A stretch of DNA of 64,000 nucleotides from Paraspadella gotoi (lineage: Eukaryota > Chaetognatha): contig CM119267.1 of NCBI GenBank assembly GCA_051294375.1, positions 14,873,694 through 14,937,693 on the forward strand, given 5' to 3'. Within the stretch, counting starts at the first letter, position 1. Every line of letters starts with the position of its first letter. Shown here piece after piece: positions 25,415 to 53,539 of this stretch. The notes beneath the pieces were generated by a model. That model was given only the letters and a program-made list of their open reading frames with translations, was not told the DNA's origin and searched no databases. The position numbers and the translations under genes were made by a program.

Positions 25415-27330
25415 ATGGGTGCATCGACGAGCAGCGAGCAGGTGCGTTTGAAGGAGTTTCAGAGCTAAATAAACAAAATGTACAATAAATACGAGACAAA
25501 TTAACAAGGACGCCGGCGAGCAAAATAACGCTCTGGCCTAGAAGAAGTTTGGGTGCTATAGACAGACGGTTAGAATGTGAAAAAGCTCAAAAGATTAGCT
25601 AAATGCGTTTGAAGCGGATGCTTTTAGAGAGTGAAGCTGCTTGAGCAGCACCGAAAGAGCGTTTCATCTCTACGCCTCCATTCCAGGTCTCCGGTAGCAA
25701 TCCGTCGTCGTCGTCGGCGGCGACCCTCTTCTCCGGATCCGGTGCCTCTTCCGGAGGCGGCGGAAGCGGCGGCGGCGGCGGTGGCGGTCGCGGCAACAAG
25801 AGGCAGCGCGACAAGAAAAGGGAGAAAACGATCGAAGTTGAAAAGCTCCCGGGATACAGAGGACAGGTTGGCCAATTCGCTAGAAATAAACCAATAAATT
25901 AGTCAACCAACCAACCAATCAATCAATCAAACGCATGAGAGAGTGTTGATTGAAATCTTGCAGGGACCTGCTGTGTCATTATCTTGTAAGAGTGATGGAG
26001 GCCTTAAACCTCAAAATAAAATTCAGCTCCTTGTATTTTGATGCAAGTGCGGAATACAATATAGTATTCCCCTCGATCTAATACTTAAGGGAGTGGTCTT
26101 TTAATACAATTGAAACATTCTTTGAAAATATTATACCACTTCATTGATAGGAAAGCCGGGTAGTCTGGAAGTGAATAAACCAGACTGTGAGCGAGTCTTT
26201 ATTAAAAGCTTGAGGCGACCGGCTATGTCGTTATCTTGTAAGAGTGATGTCGGACTTAAACCACCAAAGCCTGTCCAAAGTCAGGAACAATTTAGCTTAT
26301 TATTGGTTGTACCAGTTTCAAAAAAACTTTTCAACACTTCCCTAGGAACACTTGGACAGTCTCGTCGAATTTATTAACTCTGGTACATCCGGTGCGACGC
26401 GCAAATTGACGAAGGGTGCCTCCTTTTCGGCGGCGGATTCGCAATCCGTTGCGGCAGCAGCAGCCGCCAGCGCAGCTGCTAACGCAGCCAACGCCGCAGT
26501 CGTCGCCGCCTCCCTCGGAGTCAACAACGGTAGAGTTAGCGAAAGGCTTCATTATATAAGTTAAACATTAGCTAAATAATATGAAATAAAACAAATATTC
26601 GTAGAATCGCTCGTGGGCGAGACGTTGGGTTCGAAGGCGTCAATCAATTCGTCGGCGACAACCACGACGCCGACGAACAATTCCACCGTCGGTTCTTCCA
26701 AGGATAACAGCGGCAGCGGCAGCAGCGCTCGTATCGGAGGCGGCAGCGCAGATTCCGGTTCTATACGCCGAAATAAGAAGGGACCGAAAGGCGGGGGAGG
26801 TGGAGGCAGCGCCGGCGGCGTGGCGAAACTCGCAATCGAATCGAATAACGATTACGACGACGGCGTCGGAAACACCAAATCCGGTTTGCAATCAGTCGGA
26901 GGCGTTTTCGGCGGCGGCGGCGGCGGCGGCGACGACGCCGGCGTACTGACGGCGAGAATTCCTGGTCGTAAAGGATCCTCCTTGGGTGACGTTGACGCCA
27001 TTCGTCACAGCGCCGCCATCGACGTGCAGAATAAGACAGGGTGCCGGCGGTTCAGGTATGGCTTTTTGAATAGAAGATAGAGATAGTGATAAGAGAGAGG
27101 GAAAGTAATCCCTCACTTCTTCCAACTCTTTCAGGAATCGCAGTCCGAACTCGGTCGGCGGCCTCGACGACGACCGCATCTCCACTTCCTTGGAGAGCAA
27201 CACCAACGAGTCGTCGACGGGCGTCGGATTCGCCGCCACTGGAGGCGACTTCCGGTTCGGTGGATCCGAGTCGGAACTCTCCCAGGTTTGAGGGTGATCT
27301 GTGCTTTATTTCTCTCCTTCTTTCTTTCCT

Positions 27331-27382
<52 letters not shown>

Positions 27383-30300
27383 GCTTTCTTTCTTTTCTTT
27401 TTTTCATTTATTCGATCACTGGTTCCTTTCGTTTCACCTCTAGGCGGAGTTTTCCGGTAGCACCCCCGCCTCTGCCACCCCTCCGACTTCAGAAAGCCTC
27501 AAAACGTCGTCGAGTAGTGATAAGAGTCTATCGAGCTACGAATCCGCCGTTGGGGAGATGCAGCAGTAAGTTTTCTTAAATTAAACACTAAAACCGATGG
27601 GAAGATTCTTATTTTTTAATTTCATTTATTTGTTTGCCGCAGTTTGAAAAACGGTGTTTTCGTAATGCTGAAAATTTAGGATGGAAGAAAATATAGTATA
27701 AGGCGCCGTTCATAAGCTTAAAAAACTAATAGGAAAAAGAACGATATTTGTCGAAGGGGTTAGTGGTTAATTTACGGGTTTTTGGTGTGACAAACCGCGT
27801 CGAAGAGCCTCAAACTTTCAATGTCGTTTAAACCCGTTGTAAAGTCTGGTTGAACCGGTACTCTCGCCCACTACGTCACGAAACCGGATCCCCGGTTTTT
27901 CAACAGCCCCGTTTTACCGAATAAAATTTTCTCGTGGAGAATGTATTTTCGGCTACTGCTGGGTAAAATGAAATCAAACTTAATGTTACAAATGCCAATA
28001 TTAAATACTTTATTACTATTAGCGCTAATAGCTCAGCGAAAGAAAACCCTTTACATCCGGGGCTCTATAACTTATCCTCGTTCCACCGCCCCATCCCCTC
28101 AGCTCCGCCTCCTCCTCGCGAGACTTGTACACTACATCGACGACGGGAATGGCGACGAAGGAATCTTCCGCCGACGCCGCTTTTTCGGCGTCCCTTAATT
28201 TGGCCGAATTCACACCGGTCGTGTCGAAAAAGTGTCGCCGCGGCGCGGGATCGAGCGGCCGAGCGGGTCGCGTCGACCCGGCGTCGTCTCAGCACGGACC
28301 CGCGTCCAGAGACTCGGACAACGAAGCCGTTTGCTCTAACGTCGGCGTCGCTTCCGCTCGCTCCGGTTCTCCGCAAAAGGTCGGCTCGCGAAATTCCGGG
28401 AAGAGTGGCGCCGGAAAATCCGGTCGAGCGGCGTCTACGTCGCCGGTGGCGGCCGACTTGAGCCCCGCCCACTTTCCCGCGCTCTCCCGATCCCAACAGG
28501 ACAATTTCCCTGCGTCAGTGGCGGCGTCGCAGTCTGGCACGCTGCTTCCGCCCTCCTCGTCATCCTCGACGTCGTCGGGGATCGACGGGCGCCGAAATTC
28601 GACCGGAAACATCGAAGATTGCGAACCGGCGTCGATTTCGATCACGAAGACTTCGGCGTCGTCGTCGTTGTTGGTCGAAAATTCCACCGTCGCCGCCGCC
28701 GCCGCCGTTTGTCGGCGACGAGACTCCGCCTCGAATCCGACCACGACGACGACGACCCCGCCGACGGGTAAATCCGCAAACGGCGCTGGAGGCGTCGCCG
28801 CTCAACACGCCGTCTCCTACGCGAAAATCGCGGCGTCGAAAGCGAGCGCCGCCAAGGATCGACGTTCCGGCGACGACGATGACGACGAGGATAACGAGTC
28901 CGGCAAATCCCTCCGCGTCGATCGGCGAGGAGGCGAGGGTTCGCCGGCGGCTTTAGCGTCGTCTGCGTCGCCGAACGCCCACAGACGAAGACGGGAGAAT
29001 TTTCGAGGCGGCGTCGTCGCTTCACAGGCGGGGACATCGAGAGATTTCGCGCCGAAATCGAGCGGCGCCGGCGCCTTACCTGCGGCGACTCCGCCGACGA
29101 CGATGACGTCTACGAAATCCAAAAAGGTCAACAACTTCGTGGTTTTTCTTCACGAGAAGGAATCGAGCGAAGTCAACCTCAACGGAATCACCTTCGGTTT
29201 CGATCTGCCCGAACCAGCTTTGATGGCGCACGTTCCCGCCGCGCTGCCGACGAACCCCTCCCGCGTCGGAGCAGCGTTGCCCGCCCGCGCCGCCGCTCAG
29301 GACTCGCCGCGAGATCCGACTTCGCCGTCGCATCGATCCAACGCCAAACAGAGTCCTTCGGGACCTGGAGCGACGTCATCGGGGTCGCAGGGTCGGTCGG
29401 AAACGCGACGACCTCCGAATGTTGACCACAAGGAACTGGAAACTTCTTCTTCCGCATCCTCGGCCTCTTCCTCATCCGCCTCTTCCTCCTCGGGTTATTC
29501 CTCCTCCAGAATCGAAGTTAGAATAGAACGCCAAGAGATTTCCGATGGGAGAACCTTTCGCGCCTCCGCCTCCGCCTCCGCCGCCTCCGCCGCCTCCGCC
29601 GCCGGGGAACGCAAGCCCGGGACGTCGTCGCCTAAACGCGGCTTTCCCTCGCGCGGTGCCGCGAAGGACGTTTCTGGGAGCGGCGCCGCCTCGCAACCTC
29701 ACAATCAGCCCCATCATAACCACAATCATAATATTCAACATCGTCATCATCATCTTCATAACCCTAGTCACCGAGGCACTCAGATCGACGGCGGCGACGA
29801 TGGCGGCGGAAGCGGGGGCGGCGGTGGCTTCTCCCCCGTTGGTAATTTCGACGCTGCTCAAGTCAACCATCCTAGTCTTGGCGGCGCCTGGGGCGGCGCT
29901 GGCGGCGCTGGCGGTGGGACTAACTCGCCCTGCCGTCGACTTCCCTCTCCGGTCTTGATCGCCGACTCGAAGAAAACGACGACGACGACGACGCAGCAGT
30001 CTCCGGAATCTTCGAAATCCCTTCCACCCGGCGACGCCTCTCACAGAAACCAAAAACAACCACAGAACGTTAACAGCGCCTACGCTAACAACAACAGCAA
30101 CAACAACGCCAGGGCCAACGCCGCGCCGTCGTCGTCTTCTTCTTCTTCGTCGTCGTCCTCGTCGTCGTCCACCTGCTCTTCCTCTTCGGATTTCCAAAGC
30201 AACAGATCGAGATTCTACGAAGGACGAGGAGGCGGTGGATACCGGCAGAACGGCGGCGGCGGCCCCGGCGGTTACTACGTCGGAGCCTCTGGCGGTTTCG

Positions 30301-30960
30301 GCAGAAACAATCCTCAGGCCCCTTTGAAAAACTCGGCTAGGAGCAACAACTATTATCACCACCAACTGCAGCAGCAGCAGCAGCAGCAAACGGCTCACTA
30401 CCACCAACACAATCACCATCATCAACAACCGCAACAACAACCGTCGAGGAGGAACAACGACAACAACAAAGAACAGCACTTCTTTCACGGTTGCACGAAG
30501 TCGCCGTCGTCGCCCGCGGCGGCGGGTGCGGCGGGTGCGGCGGAGACGCTACCGCGCGACTTCGGAGGCGGGTTCAATCTGGGGGAATGCGCGGACTTCA
30601 TGGGCGCCGAGTGGAGGAAAGTCATTTCCTTGACAGAGAGAGGTGAGACTTGTTGTCGAGAATACCTCAGTTTCTCTTGTTTCGCTGGTTATTGATGTCA
30701 ATTTTTAAAAATTTTATATCTAACTTCATTGGAAAATGTATTGTAATAACTTAAACGGTTGAGTTTAATTAGTAGACTCATTTTGAGTTAGTCTGACCAA
30801 TTGACTTCATCTAATCTTCATCCATTCCTTACCCGCAGATTCTTCAGCCGTGGTATGGTACGACAACAAAAATGCTATTAAACAACAACAACAACCAATC
30901 AACACAATTTCCAAGTCTTCTTTCCCTCCCTCAACAAGAGCCAAGCAACTTACTCTTTAG
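25415..30960 (+). CDS. Ser/Gly/Ala-rich protein, 1258 residues, possible N-myristoylation
   Basis: Eight phase-consistent exons: 25415-25441, 25687-25866, 26346-26529, 26605-27055, 27135-27285, 27444-27565, 28103-30642 and 30839-30960 (TAG), total 3777 nt. The first exon encodes MGASTSSEQ, a good N-myristoylation context. A short conserved-looking block follows (KREKTIEVEKLPGYRGQEHL, then LDSLVEFINS). Most of the rest is disordered, with long Ser, Gly, Ala, His and Asn/Gln runs. More ordered islands are FPALSRSQ, SYAKIAAS, KVNNFVVFLHEKESSEVNL followed by NGITFGFDLPE, and the C-terminal WRKVISLTERDSSAVVWYDN. These short motifs recall RNA-associated scaffold proteins, but I cannot place the family. 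Confidence 0.75.
25939..26262. repeat. Diverged repeat pair in intron 2 of the Ser-rich gene
   Basis: About 70 bases at 25939-26010 and 26189-26262 share TTATCTTGTAAGAGTGATG and a CTTAAACC block. I saw no further copies in the window. Confidence 0.6.
27313..27393. repeat. (TTTC)n microsatellite in an intron
   Basis: About 80 bases of TTTC repeats between two exons of the Ser-rich gene. Confidence 0.9.
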
Positions 30961-31639
30961 TACATGCAATAGCTTTTTGCAATTCCGCAATTAGTCATTT
31001 AACTTTGCTAAAAAAAAAAAATTTCCTTTTGAATATCTAGTCATAGAGTAACGCGTCGGGATCACGTTTCGAATCCTTTTCGTTTTTTCGCCGATTTTTC
31101 TTCCAGTTTTATCTTTTAATTTCTTTTTTTTTTCGCTCACAAAAAAACCTGTCTTTTTTTTGTATATTTCCTTTTCCTCCAAAAAAACTTGAAAAAAATC
31201 GCCCGGCGTTTCGCGAAAGCTGTGTACACTTTGACTTATTGTTTCTATTAAAATAGAATTTTCCATACTAGTGATAAATATAGCGTGTTTTGTACGAAAT
31301 GGTTTTTATTAAGTTAAGAGAAAATTCGTGGAAAAGCTAAAACTGTAAAAATACGACGTATTAACTCAAGAATTTAGAATCTGGCAGCATTCATTTTGTG
31401 ATGGCTTAAACTTTGGCTATGCTCTCATTAATCAATCAACCGTTAGTTAAACAATATAAATCTAGGGTTTAATTATAACTGGTGGCTATTGTCTTCCTAA
31501 CCCATGTGAATTTCAAACCAGAGCTGAGAATCCTGTTTAACCTTAAATGTTTATTCTGAATGTTTTCTTAATGTCCAATAAGCCCAATGAAAGTTGCAAC
31601 TTGTTTGAAGATTCGACTCAAGCAACTCACGACATCTCA

Positions 31640-32125
31640 CGATTTTTCTTCCCTTTAAATGTACACACCGATCGCTTCCTTCCGCCAGCTAGCGCTGCGA
31701 CGAATCCTCACCGAGAGGAAAAGCGCATTGAACGAACAAAAGAACATCGACCTTCGTCCGCTTTCGAAAAATCTTCGCTCGAGCGAATGTGCGATTGTGC
31801 ATCGCGCGAATGCGGCCGAGTGCGGCCACACTCGCCGAGGCCGAGCGGTCGTTTTACGCTCGAATCGGCCTCGCGGCGACGGGACGTCTCCCGGACGTGA
31901 ATTGAATATCGAAATTCGCGAGTCGCGTTTTCTCTTTCTTTATCGCGCACGAATTTAAAAGTTTTTTTCCCTCGTTTCTTAGTCTGAAACGCTTCCGGTC
32001 TATAGTTTCCCGTCGCCGGGGCAAAAGTGGAAATAAAACAAGGGGGGTTTCCGCCAACTCCTCCTCCGCCGCTGGAGCCGCTGTCGCCGTCGCGCCGTCG
32101 CCGTCCCTGCTAACCATCACTCATC
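31640..32125. promoter_or_regulatory. CpG-rich block without a supported gene
   Basis: The block is dense in CG dinucleotides and stands out from its AT-rich surroundings. Frames are open on both strands, as expected of such composition. It could be a promoter or first exon of an unseen transcript. Confidence 0.3.
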
Positions 32126-32287
32126 TTGCTTCCCTCGATGCGGCTCTTAATGCTCGTGTAAGGATTTGACTTAGAGGCATTCCCCCCCCTCCCGGTCTAA
32201 CGTGCTAACTCGCTCTCCGACTTGCCCCGGGGCTCTAAACCTCCAAACCCCCTCCCTACCCCTAAAAGCCTAATGTAGCCTGGATTA

Positions 32288-32295
32288 TCTGTCTC

Positions 32296-32350
<55 letters not shown>
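32288..32350. repeat. (TTTC)n microsatellite
   Basis: About 60 bases of TTTC repeats. Confidence 0.9.
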
Positions 32351-32352
<2 letters not shown>

Positions 32353-35300
32353 TATATTCCATCGCTCCATGAATCACCGCCGTCGGCGTCGTGACCCTAA
32401 GAATCAAGTCGCGCCTTTCAGTTTTCATGAACGATAGATGGCGCGGGCGGAGTGCAGACGCCGGGAGGGAGGAGGGATGACGATATAGCGCCATTTTTTT
32501 TTAATGATACACGGGTGTGATTCAGTAAGAAAGAAAAAATAAGATTTAAAGAGAGAGAGAAAAAAAAGATAAAAAAATTGAAAGAAAATTCTAATTAAGG
32601 CGTACATTTAACAGAATTTCAGAATATTCATATAAATATGAGTTATTAACTTTTTTATTTGCCAGTTATATTATCAATTTTAAACACTTTTTGGGGACAT
32701 ATTGATCTATAGTCTAAATATTATTAGTCAATTTTTAAAAAAATAACTTTAAAAAAATTGGTAAGAAAAAGGGAAAAATCGAAAAGAATAGTAAAGAAAA
32801 GAAAAGAAAAACGAATACAAAAGTTCTGGTGAGAAAAAAATCAATTAAGATTAAACACTTGAAAATTTAATCTGTATCACAGAAAACTTTGGATTAACTC
32901 AAGCCTCCCCTCTATTCAAGCCGAAATAATAAAACACAATCCCTATTCTGATTTTTGAAACCCAGATTTTATTTCGCCGACGGTAAAACTTAAATATGAG
33001 CGGTTTATTTTTTCACAACACACGTCTTGTTAATCGAATAATAATTTAAGATCAAGACAAAAAATATATAACAATTAATTAGGCTAAAATCCACTTGTGT
33101 TTTTTCGGTGATTATGTCTGTAAAGGGTGAGTTGATGATGAAATTAAAATGCAGAATATGAAAAAAAAGCTATGTACAAACCCTTACTTTAATACAACAT
33201 CAAAGATAAAAGTAACGCCCGACCGAGGCGGTAGTTTCGAATTCCGAACTCCTATAGTAGAGTAAGATTATAGTAAATGAGAAAATATTTTTGTTTGTAT
33301 AAATGCCCTGCTAAATAACGCTACAAATGTATGAAGCTGCGCTGCGAGTAGTTTTTTTTGTTTTTTTTTTAAAGAAGCGAACAACAAGTTCCTTGGACAA
33401 TTTGTAATGAAATTTGTGTTTGTTTGTAACAATAATCTGCAAATATGAATGGAAATAGAAATATTGAAATGGGTTACAGCAACCGGGGGGCGCGTAAGAG
33501 AATCTCCCGTTTAATGGTCAGAATGGCCTTAAAATGATTAATAAACAGTCGCAGTAAAATGAGACGCGATTGAATATTCGTCAAGAATACGTTTTTTTGA
33601 AGAAAGCATATTGCTGCAAATACAATGGAAATCGGTTGGAGAGTGGCTGGAGAACCTCCGATGAATCTTTCCTAACCTTCAGATCGTTAACCGGTAGGTA
33701 GAAACTTTTTGAAAAACGCACAAGCAATTATGATGAAAAGTACATACAGGCTATTTGAATCACTTTTTAGTCAAATTTCCATTGGCAGCACTTGCCTCTT
33801 CATGAGGGATCGTTTATGAGATATATCAAGTAATCAGTAATCGATTGAAGATATAAAATGACAAAATACAATCAAAAGTACAGCTATTTGGCAATTCATA
33901 TCACATGACCCTACAGTCTACACAGTTTACACATCGAATATTATGTAAAGATACAATCATGATTAAGTAAATGTTCTAAGAAGTAAGTAATGCAAATCTG
34001 TTTGTATGTTTTCAATTTTTGTGTATGATACAAAGTATACCATAAATCTACAATAGTTACAATGATCTTTTTAATTTTTTAAAAACATTCCGAGGCTTGA
34101 TTTGTTTGACGTGGATGTTAGATCAATCAAGAAGCAGACCACGCACGCCATGCCAATTCACTGCACGATACAATAGCGTGTTAATTGAAAAATGCCAAAA
34201 AATATGCATTCTTAATAGAAAATACAGTATTTTTATAAATAAGTACATAGGAATAGATATTAAAATTGCTAAAAACTTTGCGTATTAAAGCACCTTTACT
34301 ATCAAGCATATGTATCGTTCAATGGCATTTTCATTGAGCAAAATCACCAAAAACAAATATTTTCTTAATTTGGATCCAATGGTGTTAGTTGTAAATATAT
34401 TGTTTGCCAGCTTCTAGGTAGCCTTACAGTGGTTTGGATAATGTTGTGGAAAAATTAATTCTGAAGTAATATCTAATATCAATTATATCATCCCACCAAT
34501 CAAATCACTCAGTTATCAAGTAAAAGCAGACCTTTCATAAAATAAGTTCCAAACTTTATTGTCTAGATGATATATGTATCTTTAGTGTAACACATCAATA
34601 TAAAAACGATTACTCTGATTAACAAAGTAAGAATTAAGTGAATAACACAAAAAACCTTATATATGAGTTCGAAATACTCATTCTTGATTCGTCTTTGAGA
34701 ACTTAGTACAATTAGGTACAAGCAATGACTTGCCGTTTAGCGATTAGCTATGTTTTTATGCGTACCTTTATTTTTTAAAATAATTATCCCATTAAAACGC
34801 TAAAAAGTGTACAGAATAAAGAGATCATTGGTAAGGAAGATTTAATCCATTTCACATAAAATTAAGCGATATGTGTACTTAAGCGAAATTAGACGTCAAC
34901 CTTCTATTTAAAGAAAAGGTATTTTGCCGTTTTGGTCGTGCAAGCAAGCGTATATAGAGAAATTCCGATAAGCAATAGATTAGTAACTCATTGAACCAGA
35001 CATTGAAATTTCAGCCAAGAATTCTAATTTTTCTCAATTGAAGAAATAGTTCGCCTTAATGACATAGGTATTAAATAATCTATAATATAATAAGAATTTA
35101 GCTCGTCGGGTATCTCTTTTAGCGCTTGCTCTATCCAGAAAAAGTTCGTTCTTTCTGTCATCAATATTGTATGACAAGTAATGTTAATAGGTGTTAACGA
35201 TGGTTAACATACATATTTGTAGCTTTGCTTAATCAGGAAACCCAACTGTTTTCACAACTACTTTAATTGGTTGGTCGGCTTGCACCACGTACAATGACTA

Positions 35301-37175
35301 GAATAGACAAAGGGTTGATCACAAAAAAGCTTTCTCTTAAAAGGAATTTGCGGACGATCTATTTATGAATATGCTTTTATGCAAAGTTCCTCGATTCCAT
35401 AAAGATGTTAAGAAAGTTGGTACCTAATGGTATTGATTTGATAATAATATTTCCCCGTCTTGGGATGAATATTCGACGGTTTAACGGACTAACAAATTAA
35501 TAAATGCCTCCAACAAATAGAAGGGTGACGATCTGGTGTAATCCGGAAGCATTGACGGTTTTTTTTATTACGAATTCCCGTTTTAATGTTGGGATCTTTC
35601 TAGTTTTCAAAGAGGCAGGACGGTTTAAATAAATGTGACCTGATTTTGTCTTCGTTCAAATCCGGCTTCGTCGCGATCAGCATTTGTGAAAGCAGCATCG
35701 TTCAAGTTTTTTCCGCATTTTTTTTTTTCACCAAGAATAAATGGCACCTCAATCGCAAATACCCTCGTTTTTTTGGTTATCAATAAATGGCACATATTTT
35801 TTTTTTTTTTTGGTCGCTAGTTACGAAGATCCACACAAAGTTGGTTCGATGTGACCAATTCGAGTAAGTACCCCGTCGTTTGTAGTTTTTTTCTCTTTTT
35901 GGAATAATTTGTTTTCTCAATTCTTTTTTTTTTTTTTCATTTCACAAGGATTATCATGGCGGATCACACAGTGACATCGTGGCGGGCATAAAGAGATCGC
36001 GACGAACCCGGGTTTGAACGGAACCAAATTACCTTTTCAACGCGAGAACCGGATATTTAAATATCACTTTTGATTCTCGGCGAATAAAAAAATAAGAAAA
36101 AAAAAGAAAAAAAAAGTAATTGCGGCGACAAGGATTCTTTGTTCGCTCTGCTCGAGAGAACAATACGCCGCGAGTCGAAAGAACTATTCGCCCCTTGCCC
36201 CTTCTTTTTATAAAAAAATATTATCAGTTCTTTTTTTTTTTCGCTTCCGTAGATGTTAGTTTTAAAAAGAAAAAGATCAAGCACCAATTCAACAATTACT
36301 CCACCGGAATTTTCAATGAAATCAAGATATAAAAAGAAATCCAATGGTGTGACTTTTATAAAAAAAAATAATCTGAATAGAACCGTGATCGGTAGATTTT
36401 ATTTTTTTTTGGCGTGAGAAAAAAAAATGGATGTGTTTACGTGTCTAACGCAGCGACGGCCGGTAATCAGTGGCGTTATCGCGAACCTGAGGCATTGCAG
36501 CAAATTGTAGTCGATTTATTTCGAAAGACTTAGTATTAATTGTAAGGAGCCGCGATCTATGATAACTTTTTTTTTTCCGATTTCGCGTATTCTCTTTTTT
36601 CCTTTTGCTTAAAAAAGTCTGTTTTATCACAAGTGTCGTATTCACTGTGTATGACTCAAAAGATGCAATTGGTGGGGTTCAGGATTAATATAAAAAAAAG
36701 AGAGAGCCAAAAATTAAAATGTTGCGTCTTGGCGCGATGAGAACTTATAATTGATGAAGAAGATTGGTTGAGAAAAAAATAATAAACTGACTAAACTTAA
36801 AATCTTTGTTTTTTATATAAAATAAGTGGAAAAAAAATGGAGACACGCTACGTGAGGGGAGATTGAGTGAGAGAGATGGAAAGAGAGAAAGAGAGAGAAA
36901 GAGAGAGATAAAGTACCCCCATAAGCTATACTCCGCGTAATGAGTAAATAAAGATGTATTAAAATCGATAACTCCATTTATACCGATGGCAGTGATTGGT
37001 AATAGTATGTAACCACGTTCTTTGGTAAAAAAATAAAAAAAGCTCTTTTGAGGGCCCCTATTAAAGACGATTTTACACGTGAAAGATGATTTTTTTTCGT
37101 TTTTTTATCCCTTCAAAATAATACATATTAAATTTAAAAGGCCACGCGAATTTCTTTAAATTTAATTTTTTTCCT

Positions 37176-51372
<14,197 letters not shown>

Positions 51373-52367
51373 CGTCGTCGTTGTCGTCGGCAGCGGCGGC
51401 GGCGTGACGTCGTCGCGTGGCGGACGTTGGGGGGGGGGAAGCGTAGGCGTGGCAAGAGGAAGGAGAGTTAGGATGGGGGGGGGGGAAGGAGAGGGAAGAA
51501 AGGGAAAAGGATGAAACAAGGGGGAAGAAAGGTGAATGAAGGGAAAGGAAGTAGGGAAGGGAAAGAAGGGAAATAATTTTTTTTTTAAAAAACGGTCGTT
51601 AAGGTGGAGAGCGTAGTCGAGAATCAATTCTCTCAAAAACTAAACCGCCCACTTGGAAAAAAGAAATGAAGATCAAACAAACTAAAAAAAAAAGTCAATT
51701 AACTATCGGAATTAATTTCCCAACTCTCCCCAGAGAGATCGCTTCCGGGGATATATCGCGTTCAGAATACTGGCAATCGTATAGCTTTTTTTTTAATTCT
51801 CCGACGCTGGATAATGATTTGAATGAGAATCGTTAATCGGCAGTCATTCTCAGTTGAGTTATTTTCGAAGCACGAAAAGGCAGATTATTTCCGATTAGTT
51901 ATTTTATTTTTTTTATGGGAGAAAACAATTTTAACCAAGCTGGTTCTCTGGTCTTCGATTTCATGTTACAGATGAATCCAAATACAATTCTTAGTATCTA
52001 TAAATAACTATTATCAAACACTTAATTGAAAGCGAGAAAAGCAGTACTTCAATTTGAGGAAGAACATTTTTTTTCAAGGAATATATGATCTCTCAACATC
52101 CCGTCATGCGACACCAGAGAATCCAGAGCCAGGTTTAAAACTCATTTAACCATTCGTGCACTCAAATTTAAAAAACCCGCGCGAAAACATAAAATCTTCT
52201 TGGTTGTTGCTGATGGGGAGAGGTGAAGAGAGAAACGATATAAATTTGGCCAACATCATTTGCGAATGAACAAAAGCTGTAACCTCGAGAATCCTTACTT
52301 TTTGCGATGACTCACAATTGCAAGAGTTTAGTTTCCCACACAAAAAATTGCGGAATAAAAAGAATCG

Positions 52368-52404
<37 letters not shown>

Positions 52405-52426
52405 NNNNNNNNNNNNNNNNNNNNNN
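52405..52426. other. Assembly gap (22 N) inside a (GA)n tract
   Basis: GA repeats on both sides (52372-52442). The true length of this microsatellite is unknown. Confidence 0.99.
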
Positions 52427-52712
52427 GAGAGAGAGAGAGAGAGGGGTTTAGAACCACCGTTTTGCATACTTTTCTTCACAAAGGTCGATATCATGAAAAG
52501 ATTTTAGACGTTGTACAGACACATCTGTCGAGCGGAATTTTCTTGTCTCCGTTTTTTGCCTCAATTTTTTTTCGACGATTTTCATCCTTTTTGAATGACC
52601 GAGTTTTTATTCATACATTTATCCTTATTCGATATATTTGATACAAGAGCATCAAAGTAGTGGCTGAAAAAATTCGATACTTTTCTTTTAAAATTTACTT
52701 TTGAATAATTAA

Positions 52713-52866
52713 ATTTAGATGAGAAAAAAAAATTTCGTTGATCAACAACGATGGTTTCAGGACATGTTTCGCCTTTACATTACAGGTCTTCATCAAGTCG
52801 AAACATGTCCTGATGAAAAAAAACCATCGTTGTTGATCAAAGAAATTATTTTTTTTTCATCTAAAT
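52713..52866. repeat. Long imperfect inverted repeat (foldback element)
   Basis: Arms 52713-52771 and 52799-52866 are complementary over about 60 bases, with a 27-base spacer. Outer ends are ATTTAGATGA and TCATCTAAAT; inner ends are GGACATGTTTCG and CGAAACATGTCC. The right arm carries a small A-rich insertion. Candidate MITE or hairpin-forming transcript. Confidence 0.85.
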
Positions 52867-53539
52867 ATCAAACGCAACGTAAGAAAGATTTAATTCAATA
52901 ATAATTATAATGAAATTATAATAAAAATTTAAATAAAGAAGAGCTTAACCAGAACCGAACCCGCATCAACTGATAAGAAGGCATCGACAGAAAATGATCT
53001 ATGTTCTCAAATACACATTGTATATACAGTACATCTAACGTAATATTTGAGGTTAAGAACTCCAATACGATTTAGATAGCAGCTCCGAAAATAAACAGAC
53101 TTGTCAATCAACTGTAATGCCTCAACTGACTTGGAAAAACTTTCAACTTCGATTGTGAATAGCGGCTTTGTTTTCAAACCATTCGATCAATTATTAATTT
53201 TTATTACCTTTCCAACCTAAAAGTTTAATATATATATATATTAAAAATTGGCCTAAATTTAATTTTTTTTATTTAAAATATTTCGCCTTATGCAATTTCA
53301 TGAGAGAGAACTTTGAAATAAAATACAAGAAATAAACCGTAATTCGAAGCGGAACTTTAAGTCGCGTCAATAAAATTTTAGATATATTGGACGGAACCTA
53401 ATATTCCGCCAATACAATTTTAGACATAATAGACGTTTTTTTAAGGAATTCAAAATGACTTTTTTTTGGTACAATTTAAGGGGTGAGCAGCTTTCTTTCT
53501 TGTAATAGAGGTTACAACGTTAAGGAGAACTATCCGTCA

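Larger units (their letters stand above)
30961..37175. other. Long region between convergent genes
   Basis: 3' flank of the Ser-rich gene (+) and of syntaxin (-). No gene could be supported. A CpG-rich block lies at about 31640-32125 and a (TTTC)n tract at 32288-32350. From 32500 to 37100 the sequence is AT-rich with many T or A runs. It may contain 3' UTR of the most distal syntaxin last exon. Confidence 0.5.

Noticed and set aside
24783-25523. 246-codon minus-strand open frame
   Set aside because: Covers the presumed promoter and first exon of the Ser-rich gene. Composition is erratic, with no domain and no splice partners.
29472-30488. 338-codon open frame on the minus strand
   Set aside because: Antisense shadow of the Ser/Gly-rich exon; simple codon repeats keep several frames open. 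The + frame alone has phase-consistent neighbouring exons.
31547-31958. Overlapping open frames in the CpG-rich block
   Set aside because: Both strands are open and no domain or splice structure could be built.
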